A DNA stretch of 64,000 bases, from NCBI GenBank assembly GCA_034509495.1, contig CM067515.1, positions 17,578,749-17,642,748 on the forward strand, given 5' to 3'. Shown here in pieces: positions 24,891-62,953 of the stretch (positions are counted from its first letter, which is position 1; the number at the start of each line of letters is the position of its first letter). The notes beneath the pieces were generated by a model that was given only the letters and a program-made list of their open reading frames with translations, searched no databases and had not been told where the DNA came from. Position numbers and translations under genes: made by a program. Source of the DNA: Acestrorhynchus altus (lineage: Eukaryota; Chordata; Actinopteri; Characiformes; Acestrorhynchidae).

Positions 24891-25741
24891 TAAGTGTAAC
24901 GTATACCAATATTTACATAATCTGACTTCTCATCCTACAATAGTTTGTACAATAGTTATTTCTGTCAGTTTCAATGTAAGACACAGTTTTCTAAATGACA
25001 CAAAGTAGCCAATCAGAACAGAGCCCATTTACATATCTGAATGGCACAGTAATTGGGACAACCTGTTTATTTCTAAGGGATGAGGGAGGCTCATGACAAG
25101 ATCAATTATGCCCTTTTGGTGTATAAACCAATACAAACACTACAGAGAAAAGAATGAAAGGTGTGGGAAAAAAAGCACATTAACTGTATAAATGACTGTA
25201 TTTACTCCCCTCTCCCCTACAGTTATGATGTGAGAACTTTAATATACAGCCTTTTAGCTCTACATCCTCCAATACCCACCTGAAAAAGCCCCCAAGACAG
25301 TCTTTAAAGACTCACTGTATTAATTAACACAGACAGAAATAGAGGCAATCTGCTCCAGTCTGATCAGCCTTTCAGCGTTTCTGACATTCAGCCAGGCAGA
25401 GTAGGAGTGAATATTAGCCACTACTCTGCTGTAAATTCTGATCTTAAATCAGATATGTTTGGCAGCTGATGTTTAATCACCATGTGTTCAGTCAGACTGT
25501 AACTGTTAACAGATAATTCCAGAATAAATTCCAAATGAATGAAACACCCAAACCTGTGTAATAGGCATGGAAATAGTTTGGATGCAGATACAGGCTAGAG
25601 AAGAATGCCGTGAGTCCTGTAAAAGGGCACAAGTTGTATTTCCTATATTTCTTTTGATGATGTTTTACATAGTAAAAATAACTATAATTAATTTGTAAAC
25701 GGCCATTTTCCAACTTCACTTTATCCCTTAGGACTACATAG
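24891..25741. other. no gene seen
   Basis: Unassigned sequence of ordinary composition. Confidence 0.5.
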
Positions 25742-26125
25742 CTGTGAAATATACTTTATGGACTATATGGAGAAGCATTGGGACACTTGCTTATTCAAAG
25801 TGCTCAAAAATATAGTTTATCCTGCTTTTGCTGGAGGACTATCCAGAGAAATCTTTCTACTGGATTTTGTAATATTGCTGTGAGGATTTGATTGCATTCA
25901 GCTGCAAAAACCTGGTCAAAATTTTGAATGATTACCAACTCACCAAATTCCCATCTCCTCAACTCAAAAATTGCTGGATGGAGTGCCATCATTCCAAGTT
26001 CCACTGTTCATGCCAGGCATTAGGCATGGTGCCAATAGGCTCGTGTACATCTGCTCCAGGGAGTTCTATTCTATTGGCGTGTTTGTGTGCATTTTTATGC
26101 AAAACTTTAAAAAGAAGGCAAAATG
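25742..26125. repeat. dispersed fish repeat, family H
   Basis: It carries in order 'tgggacacttgcttattcaa', 'ttctactggattttgtaata', 'gctgtgaggatttgattgca', 'ggcattaggcatggtgccaa' and 'ctgctccagggagttctatt'. The same ordered blocks occur at 53343-53745 and 59925-60160, and the family's other end at 54440-54545. Coding content is absent, which fits a non-autonomous DNA element. Confidence 0.65.
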
Positions 26126-27073
26126 CTCCTAACTTTGAATGATAGTCCATGCACAATAAAAGCTTATTCATATGAATTATTTACACAGTATACAGAGCAG
26201 CTCCAGCATTTGAACCATGGAGAAAACTAAAAATGGACAAAATAAATGGAGATACATGGTTTTCATTGGACAGCAGTGGTATTTAAGAGCTGTTCCTGCT
26301 CCTGATTCAACTAATCATCTCATTAACAAGCCCTTCTTAGCTGCAGGGGCCGCGATAAATGTGCAGAGCAGGGTCTTATGTGCAAAGGTGCCAGTCTAGA
26401 GAGAATTAGGTCCTGGATGTCTGGATTCATAAACCTGGATGATAATGGCACAGCATCCCACAAACAGGGTAGCACAGCTTTTAAGCCCTGTTCATAAAGT
26501 CACTGAGTGCAGCACAGCACTCTCAGTTAACTGCTGCAGACAAACTCATTTACTTTCACCTGAATTATCTGCACTCAGCTCTGCACCCCATTTTCATTTT
26601 TTGTAAATAAATCAAGTCAGTGCCAACTTGAGCCATGAGGACAGGGGTTGTGTTCCCCCCTGAAGAGAATGACCCTCAGGATAACATTTATTGTGAAACA
26701 AGTACATCAGAAGCTAAGCCAGAACTGTATCTTTTTTTTAAACAATCTGTTCTCAAATAATTTGTATTATAAGATATTTCCTTTTCCAACATATCTGGGA
26801 ATAATAAAACGGCTAATTTTAATTAATTTAAAAATGGAGTACATTTGCATATATCCACCTCTTCTGCCTACACCAGTTTAGTCCTGCCCAAACACACTGC
26901 TGTTATAATGAGTTTTTCACAGACAGCTTTTTGAATAAAGGCATAAATACTCGACAACAAAACAGAGCTTATTTCCATACAATTGAAAACAGTGAAGAAC
27001 TTCTTCACAATATTTTGCATTTTTGTGACAGTAAAAGATTTTAAATAACCAAACAAATTTTAATATAATATTC

Positions 27074-27079
<6 letters not shown>
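26126..27079. other. no gene seen
   Basis: AT-rich unassigned sequence between two repeats. Confidence 0.5.

Positions 27080-27139
<60 letters not shown>
27080..27139. repeat. (AT)n microsatellite
   Basis: About 30 uninterrupted AT units directly beside the end of a Tc1-like copy. Confidence 0.95.
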
Positions 27140-27142
<3 letters not shown>

Positions 27143-27945
27143 TACCATTCAAAAGTTTAGGATCAAATTTCCCTCTTTTCCAAAAAAACAACACATTTTC
27201 ATGCAGTTCACAAACAGGTATGTTCATTACACAATCAATTTAAATGCATTAGATGAGCAGTTAATGGCCTTTTTTTACAGGCCTGAAAATGGCCAGAAAT
27301 AAATAACTTTCTTTAGAGACCCATCATCTATTGTTGTGTTAAGAAAAGATGGCTATTCAATGGAAAACACTGCAAAGAAACTGAAAATATCTTACCATGC
27401 TGTTAACTACTCCCCTCAGAGAGTAGCACAAACTGGCTCTACCATGGACAGAAAAAGGAGTGGGAGGCTCTGATACACAATTGCGTAAGCAAATAAACAT
27501 ATTTGAGACAAAGACACTTCACAGGTTTCAACTGACAGTTGCACTAAATGGAACCTGTCAAAAACCAGTTTCAGCATCAACAGTAAAGAGGTGACTTCAG
27601 GATGTTAGACTTCATGCCAGAAATGCCATACCTGACTAAATGCCAATATAAAATCTATGTTGTGGACATATGGGTCCAATTTCAGGTCTTTGAACCGAAA
27701 CAATGAAACAATGAAAAGATACAAGACCAATGGTTATTGCCATCTGTCAAGCATGGTGGAAGCAGTGTGATGGTCTGGGGATGCTGAGATTTATATAGAG
27801 TTGAAGGGACTTTAAAGAAGGAAGGCTGCCATAAGGTTTTGCAATGCCATGTCATACCCTGTGGGCTAACACTTGATTGGGGTCAAACAGGATAATGGCA
27901 TTGTATATTTTATTAAACAAAACAAAGCAAGGCAAAACAATAGAA
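27140..27945 (+). mobile_element. Tc1-like transposon, decayed (lineage D)
   Basis: The left end 'cattaccattcaaaagttta' is the usual outer sequence of a fish Tc1 group. Downstream the + strand keeps pieces such as 'aagaaactgaaaatatctta' (KKLKIS) and 'ggtggaagcagtgtgatggt' (GGSSVMV-like), then 'gtcaaacaggataatg' (KQDN), the second catalytic Asp motif. Many stops; inactive. It ends about 200 bp upstream of the cep350 promoter. Confidence 0.75.
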
Positions 27946-28035
27946 TTATTTTTTTTACATATAATAAACAGTTTAATTATAATAATGTATTATTGTTGTT
28001 GTTGTTGTCATTGTTATTGTTAGGAATTGTATTCT

Positions 28036-28042
28036 TCATCTT

Positions 28043-28073
<31 letters not shown>

Positions 28074-28086
28074 TTATTATTATTAT
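28036..28086. repeat. (CTT)n(ATT)n trinucleotide array
   Basis: About 11 CTT units followed by 5 TTA/ATT units, some 45 bp upstream of the promoter block. Confidence 0.9.
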
Positions 28087-28129
28087 GTATGTATAGTGTA
28101 TAAATATGTGCGTCCATACTGCACCTGGT

Positions 28130-28260
28130 CGCTAGGGGGACTCACTCGTTTAACGAACCTGTTACTCCGAACTCTCGCGAGATCTCCTGATGTTTGTTGT
28201 GTAATGGCGGAGCGGCTAACGGCTCCATTACAGAGAGAGAGGAGCTGACGCGGACACACG
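28130..28260 (+). promoter_or_regulatory. cep350 CpG-rich core promoter
   Basis: Sequence changes abruptly here from AT-rich to CpG-rich, and stays so to about 28900. A perfect palindrome TCTCGCGAGA sits at 28173-28182; this element is known in vertebrate housekeeping promoters as the site bound by BANP (earlier linked to Kaiso/ZBTB33). About 20 bp downstream, ATGGCGG at 28204-28210 matches the core of a YY1-type site, which in TATA-less promoters usually lies at or just after the start site. No TATA box is visible. The assignment to cep350 rests on orientation and being the only CpG-rich block upstream of the first coding exon. Confidence 0.65.
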
Positions 28261-28312
28261 CTCACAAACTCCCTCCCGCAGGCTTTCACACACATTTACA
28301 CGCCGAGTTGAG
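28195..28312 (+). other. cep350: predicted cep350 5' untranslated exon 1
   Basis: The transcription start is placed by the ATGGCGG element, so the left border is approximate. The right border is the strong donor GAG|GTGAGG, with GT at 28313. No coding function is expected. Other donors in the CpG-rich block down to 28900 cannot be excluded without transcript data. Confidence 0.4.
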
Positions 28313-28500
28313 GTGAGGAGCAGCAGCGAAGCCGCACCTGAGCGGTTAGGTGGTGTAAGACAGTTGAGTCGGCGGCTGTTGAGGTGGTGAGCGTTAGCCT
28401 GACAGCCGTTAGCGCTGAACTTCAGCTGCTGTGTTGGAGTGAAGCGGGTCCTTCTCTCCGGAGTCCGCAGACCGCATTCCAGTCCTCGCTGCTGCGCGGC

Positions 28501-28552
28501 GTTTGGGTTCAGCGTTTGGGTTCAGCGTTTGGGTTCAACGTTTGGGTTCAGC
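28501..28552. repeat. 13-bp tandem repeat, four copies, in the CpG island
   Basis: Four head-to-tail copies of GTTTGGGTTCAGC; the third has AAC instead of AGC at its end. The array lies in the CpG-rich region after the predicted first exon, so it is probably intronic or in an alternative 5' exon. Confidence 0.9.
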
Positions 28553-28748
28553 GTTAAGCTTCACGTCTCCTCGGTTTAGTGTGAGCTGAGCAGGAGCGGC
28601 TGAAGTGAACGGAATCCTCTCTACTCCGCTTGAAACCGCTTTATTTTCGCTTTACTCCGCTCATTCGGCTTCGTTCTGCTTCTCTTGATAACTTGTTGTC
28701 AACTTGGCTGTTGAGATGAACCTGAAACTGGCAGCTTAGTCGCATCTC

Positions 28749-28831
28749 TCCGTTCCACCTTAAATGGCGAGTCATTGACAGTCCGGCGCATCCGTAACGA
28801 CGCTGACTCTCCGCGCTTAAGGTGGAACGGA
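28749..28831. repeat. 15-bp perfect inverted repeat with 53-bp loop
   Basis: TCCGTTCCACCTTAA at 28749-28763 is repeated as its exact reverse complement at 28817-28831. The arms could pair as a hairpin in RNA or mark the ends of a tiny inverted-repeat element with inward-facing TTAA. Function unknown. Confidence 0.8.
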
Positions 28832-29396
28832 CAGCTGCTCCTCCGGAGACGAGCTGACGAAAACCTGAACTGTTAACAAGTAGCGGTGGATGTTTTTCAG
28901 CTTGTTGGTCTCAGTGTGATTAGAGTTTTATTGGAGAACAGAGAGAGAGTTCACTTTACACTGGTGACTTTAATTCTTAGGGCTGCAACAATTCACTAAT
29001 TTTTATTATGTTTTTATTGTAATGCAGTAAAATTTGGAAATTACGTTTGTTTTAAAACTTCAAAATGTTGTTATTTTTGTTCTTATTTTTATTTATTTGT
29101 TTTTGTTATGGCCCAATGTCAATTAACCCCCCCAGCAAAACAAAAACAAACTTATTTTTAATTCAGAAAAATCATAGAATGTTGTGAAATTAATATAAAA
29201 TGTAAAGATTGATCAATCTTTAAAGTTTTAACCTTATGTTAACCGTATGTTTAAATAGTCTATAGCTGTGAAAAAGTATCAGGGTTTTGTCGTGATATGT
29301 CTTTATAACTGTTAGTGTATCATAATTCTGATAATTTAATGAGTTGATTGTCCTGCATCAAGGTTCCTTCAAGTCTCTGGCCCCTGATGTGTGCAG

Positions 29397-29445
29397 CAGA
29401 CCAGAGGGCGGAGCCGGGTCATGGTTCACTGGGAGCCCCTGTAAG
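29397..29445 (+). other. cep350: possible cep350 5' untranslated exon 2 with a short upstream ORF
   Basis: An acceptor 'tgatgtgtgcag' and a donor CTGTAAG|GTGAGA frame 49 bp. The segment holds ATG GTT CAC TGG GAG CCC CTG TAA (29421-29444), a seven-codon upstream ORF that ends before the junction. Joined to the exon at 33444 it leaves no in-frame stop before the main ATG. The exon call is based on splice-site quality only. Confidence 0.35.
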
Positions 29446-31087
29446 GTGAGAAAAGTATAAGTATAAAGAATAATAAATTAAAAAAAACCCTGAAATCAAT
29501 AAGGTCATATTTTAAACCTTATGTCCTTTTGTTTACTCTTAAAAGAGAAGGATGGTTTTGCTTTCAGTGCTGTTAATGCTGACGGTCTCAGAAAGTGAAG
29601 GTGATTTTGATTTAGAAAGTAATGGGATTCCTTTTTTAGAGCATGGGCTTTTTTGTCTTCGTCCTTGTTGTCCAGTTCATGTACCAAAATGATCACTGTC
29701 TTTGGTTAGTTTCTTCATATCAAAAATAGTAGCCAATAAAAATAACAATCACATGTTTTATTTAAAGTTTTCTGAACAGCATTTGTAAAGTGTTTTATAA
29801 GAAGGGACATAATGTGACAGAATGACCTACAGTGTACGATAACTATATAAAAATTTTAAAGGCATAAAATGAAAGCTTTAATAGGAAGTACAAAATATAG
29901 AATTGACATTTGAGTGCAACGAAATTCAAATAATAGAAACTTTAAAGTCTTATTAATTAAAGTATTTCACAATTGATTGTATAAAATGATTGATGAAACA
30001 AATGTACTTTAAGAGACTTTCACCCTCTATGTCAAGTCTCATTCCAGTGGTGTTTTGTTTGTTTGTTTTCTAGCATATTCCATTGTAATCTAAAGAAAAA
30101 CCTGTCAGATACTAGACTGATACTCAGCTGATTGAATTAATCTGTGGTCAGTGATCAATCATTTTAATTAGATTTTTCATTGCACTGTTAGCATTAGCAT
30201 ATAATCATAAGGAATGTGCGGGAGTCTTTCTCCAGTGAGAAATCTGCTTTATTGACAGTGATAAAGTTCTAATTTAGGGTTTGTTTGCAAATTTACCAGA
30301 AGTGTTGCTGTTTTCTCTGTATGTACATCACCTGATGCCTCCAGGAACATCACTGACATTCAAAAGCAATATCTGATGCATTTATAGTGATGATGCTTCT
30401 ACCACTGGTCATATGACTACTAATGATGAAAAATGATATTATTTATATATAATAAAAACATCCTTGTGACCTATTCAATCTAGAGCTTAATCCATCAGGT
30501 TTCCAACTCCAGGTTTTTAAAATGAATTACAAGGTTTAAAGAATTCTTCTGTCAAATAAAAAAAGAACACAATAAACAAAAAGGTGGTTGTTTTACTACA
30601 AAATAATTTAGGAAAACAAGTATAGTTCATAATTTCTGTCCATGCTAAACCAGCCCTGCTTCTGCTGTACACTCCCAGTGGAGCCAATCACGTCTGTTGT
30701 TTTTAAATGCAGATTAAAACAGAATCCATTACATCTGATTAGCACCAGCTTTGTCAGACAGTTTAGAGAGAACGGGGGCACTGATATTTCCCTTTCAGGG
30801 ACTGCCTGGCAGACTGAAGCATTCATATTTAATACTGTTTTTTCCTTTAGCTGAGTTGTTTGGAGGGTACGGTTGTTTTCATAACAAGATCTGTGATCCT
30901 GTGATCTGTCTTAAGTGTTAGTATTGTGCACATATTCATGTTTGTCAGCTTGTTTGAGAGGAACCCGTGACGGGGCTGGAATGTGCAGCATGTGAAATGT
31001 GAGCTTGTCTTACCATCTGTTCCTTTACAGGACACTATATTCTTCAATTCTGATCTTTGTGTGTTTGTGTAAATATATACATACACA

Positions 31088-31146
31088 TACACCCTGTCAA
31101 GTTTTAGAACACCCAGTACTGGTTCTGAAACTTTTGACCGGTAGTG
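31088..31146. repeat. back-to-back Tc1 ends forming a small palindrome
   Basis: 'ctgtcaagttttagaacacc' is followed at once by 'ggttctgaaacttttgaccg', the reverse-complement form of the same terminal motif (compare 'gtcaaaagtttggacacact' at 11093). Two outer ends with almost no interior remain, as left by a near-complete internal deletion. Confidence 0.6.
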
Positions 31147-31233
31147 TTGCATATATTATACAGTGGCATGTTAACCAAGAGAACATCATCACAGCACAGT
31201 GACTGTCTGAAATGGATTTGTTTTACTTGTTGT

Positions 31234-31754
31234 CAATCATCCACAACATTATGACCACTTCCTTGTTTCTAGACTCACTGTTCATTTTTATCAGCTTCAC
31301 GTACCACACAGGATCGATTTGTAATTTTATAATTAGCCTGTGGTCGATTTATTTCTCTGCATACCTTGTGAGCCTTCTTTCCCCCTGTTTTTCAATGTTC
31401 AGGACCCCACATGACCACTGTTGGGCAGGTATTATGTGGTTGGTGGGTCATTCTCAGCACTGTGGTGACGGTGACGTGGTGGTGTGTGGCTATGTTGTGC
31501 CTGATCCACTCATACCAGTGTAACACACACTAAAACACCACCACGTCAGTGTCACTGCAGTCCTGCTCTGTGATGGTCCTGTGCGGTCCTGGATATTAAA
31601 GAACAGGGTGAAAGGAGGCTAACAAGGTATGCAGAGAAACAAATGGACATGAGTCTAATTATAGAACTGCAAAATGCTCCTGTGTGTTAAGTGAAGCTGA
31701 TAAAAAATGAACAGTGTGGAAACAAGGAGGTGGTAATAATGATGTGATCAATTG
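31234..31754. mobile_element. fold-back (long palindromic) element
   Basis: The two halves are inverted copies of each other over more than 200 bp. Left blocks 'cttccttgtttctagactca', 'ttttatcagcttcac' and 'tttctctgcataccttgt' reappear on the opposite strand in the right half, and the pairing continues inwards through 'gacgtggtggtgtgtg' to a short centre near 31495-31535. No coding content. A related half copy lies at 812-1165. Such long-armed non-autonomous DNA elements are known in fish; the precise family needs a database comparison. Confidence 0.8.
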
Positions 31755-33458
31755 TAAATTTGTCATATTTTAAGCAAAAACAGTGTTTTGTTTTTATCCT
31801 TTACATTTTTTAAATTACAAAAAAGGAAACTACCTTGAAGCAAAACCTGGGTACCCTGCATAGGTTAGTACCTACTAGTAGTTCCCTTTGGAAAGCTTGT
31901 AAATACATTTTGTAAAAAATACTTTTTTGCCATCCAAAACTCTTTCAATTTGTGTTTGTATTCAGCTTATGCCTTTTTGAGGTTGTATATCGAGGTATGT
32001 TAGGATAATTATTCATTTGTAGAAGCCGTCCTCTTTTCAACTTCAACTTTTTTTTTACAGATGATATTATGTTGGCTTCCAGAATTTGCTACAGCTTTGA
32101 TCTACAGTGCTTTACATCTGCAGCACTAGCTTAAAATAAATTCATGAACTTCAACACCAGTTCATACACACACTTACTTAATTAAACAATTTACCATACA
32201 TAGTATATATATTTTTATTCATATGTCTCTGTTTTTGTGTTTTCACCTGCTGGCATGCTGATGTCCACAAGTGCTCATTTTAAACAGAACAGCTCCTCTA
32301 TTAACCAGTGAGCTGGCAGTTTTTCCTGTTTACTGTTACCATGGGGAATAAGGAGTGTGTGACTTTTGAATCTCAACAGTACAAATAGACTGCCAGGGTA
32401 ATCCGCCACCCACAGTAACTTCCTTTAGGACCAGAGAGCACCAGTCATATGGACACAGATGACACGAATAAACATGAATGTTTGGTTGGTGTGTTCTTTG
32501 TGTTTGTTTGGAAATATTTGGTCAAATTCTTGTTTAGTTGGCCTGTTGGCCATGACTTAAAACAGACAATTCCAAGCACAGCCACATAAGCAAACAAACT
32601 CGACTCATATTTTCCCATTTACCATAGCATCAAGTTCACTGATCTGATTTTTAGCACATTTTTGTTAATGTCATCATTTTGGACTATCTGAAACTGAAAG
32701 GACAGATTCTGGAACATTATTTCTAGGATTTTACGTAATCTTAAAATATGAAAACATAAGTTCTGTTTATCAAATATTTTTCACTACAAAAATGAAACCT
32801 ATTTTGTCTATTGGTGTTTAGTTGGTGCACTCTGGCCTTTAAAGACACTAAGATTTACTGCACACAACACTGTTGTCTCAAAAGTGTCACAAAAGAGCTT
32901 TTATCTGATCCAGTGTCCTATTTGTACTCACTCCGGGATGGCACTAGCCTGGAGCCCCACCACATCTTCTCAAAATGTGGTGAGCACAACACCACTGGAA
33001 CTCAACATGTACAAACAGAGAGGGGGGTTATGCTCTTTAGGACTCCAGGACACGGATGCCCAACTAGTTGATCCAGGCCGAAACACTAATTTAAATGTGT
33101 TACTTTTGTGATGTCACGGGGTATGGATGGGTATAATGTGATGAACCAGTTCAGTTCAATGAGTTAAATAGCATTAGAAACCACATAAGCGAGTCTATTA
33201 ACAATGAATCCACAGTTTGAGGTTGAGTGATTTAGATGTGCAGTAAACACCCTGCTAATTGGTGAAATGAGCTTTCATGTTTTGACCTTGTTGGCCTCAT
33301 AAATCAAGTATAAAACTAAAGAAACAAACTTCAGATACCAAACACATCCTGGTTCATTGACAACACTTAGGGTGAGATGGGAAACTGCAGAGTTTTATTT
33401 ATTTATATATTAAATCGATTGAAGTCATTTTCTGTCTGAGCAGTTGGTTGCCGTAGCG

Positions 33459-61656
<28,198 letters not shown>

Positions 61657-62218
61657 GTACATGCCAGTTCGCGCATGCGCGCACACACCTCCACAATAAT
61701 GGTCAGCTTTTTTGGAAATTGAAGCAGTTTTAAAGAACAAGATTGTCTGTATATGATGGTACTCATGCAACTAGTAGAGAGCTTATGCTGTCTTCTAGAC
61801 TGTTTAAAGGTTTTCTCTTGCATGAGTGGTTTGATTATTAACTCTGATTGGATGTTAGTTTGTGTGTTTGTGCGGAAGATTTGGTTTGAACATAAGCATG
61901 CTCTGTGTAGGAAAGGATTCGTAACATCAGTTCTGTTGAGTGAGTGGATCTGTATGTTATGCAGTATTTATTTAGCATCGGCATGTTAAGATGGGCAAGG
62001 GGGCTCCTGAGTGGGGCAACAAGCCTTCACAGAGGCATCTGCCAAACATGGCACTAGGGAAAGATATCTAAACTAGAATGGTAGAAACTTCTATTCTGCT
62101 AACCAATCCTGCTTTGTTGTATGCTTTTATTTTGTGCTTGTTCTGATTTGGCTCTCGTCCCATACCCAGCCATAACAGATATATATAATAAATAAATTAT
62201 ATATATAAACACACCATA

Positions 62219-62953
62219 TTTTCCGGACTATAGAGCACCTCAATATAAGCCCCACCCGCAAAGTAAAAAAAAACTGGAAAGTAACATATATAAGCTGCAC
62301 CAGGCTAAAAGCCGCAGTTATCTATTGAACTGATAACGTAGTTTAACTTAACATAAATGAACTGATTAGTTTCCGAACAGTGCCTGTAGCATAAAAGTAA
62401 AAGTGCTGATCAAACAAAACAGAAAAGTTATTGATTGGTTTATTCATCGTCCTCCTGCGCACTGAAACCACTGAAGTCATCTTCAGTGTCGGAGTTGAAC
62501 AGCCTTAGAAGAGCTTCGTCACATACTGGTACTTTTTCTGTGTCGATGTCAGTGTTGCTTTCCGTGTTGCTGTCATCCCGGGGTGAAGCTGACTCTGAAG
62601 CTGAGGTGCCCTCTTCACACAGCAGTCCAGCCTTTCGGAACCCATTGGTGATGGTAGATTCCTTTACACTGCCCCACACTGTTAGGATCCACTGACAGAC
62701 ATCAGAAAATGATGCTCTGTGCATGTGGCCAGTTTTTGTGAAGGATTTATCGAAACAAAATTCTCCGTGGTGGTGGCTGCTTGCATGTGCTAACTGAAAA
62801 TGAACATCGTCTTCTGTGATTTCCAACTTTGACTTCCCACCTTTTTCACTTTCTGCTAAAGCGCCCCCTGGCGGATGAAGATAAAGCCGCACCTCATTAT
62901 AAGCTGCATGGTTTAAAGCGTGGAAAAAAAGTAGCGGCTTATAGTCCGGAAAA
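62219..62953 (-). mobile_element. pogo/Tigger-like element with C-terminal transposase piece
   Basis: TTTTCCGGACTATA at 62219-62232 is repeated exactly inverted at 62940-62953, and TA flanks both ends, as in Tc1/mariner-superfamily insertions. Just inside are several 'ataagccgcacc'-type subterminal repeats. On the minus strand, about 62720-62440, the frame reads FSDVCQWILTVWGSVKESTI, then TNGFRKAGL and an acidic Ser-rich tail, which is how pogo/Tigger (CENP-B-like) transposases end. The DNA-binding and DDE parts are absent. The open frame extends past the element's edge to 62991, which is chance. Lies in the intron after exon 28. Confidence 0.7.

Larger units (their letters stand above)
29446..33443 (+). 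other. cep350: cep350 intron before the start-codon exon
   Basis: About 4 kb, AT-rich. It contains the Tc1 double-end remnant (31088-31146) and the fold-back element (31234-31754). Near 28978 the string 'tagggctgcaac' resembles a hAT-type end but no partner end was found. I see nothing else in it that looks coding. Confidence 0.5.
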
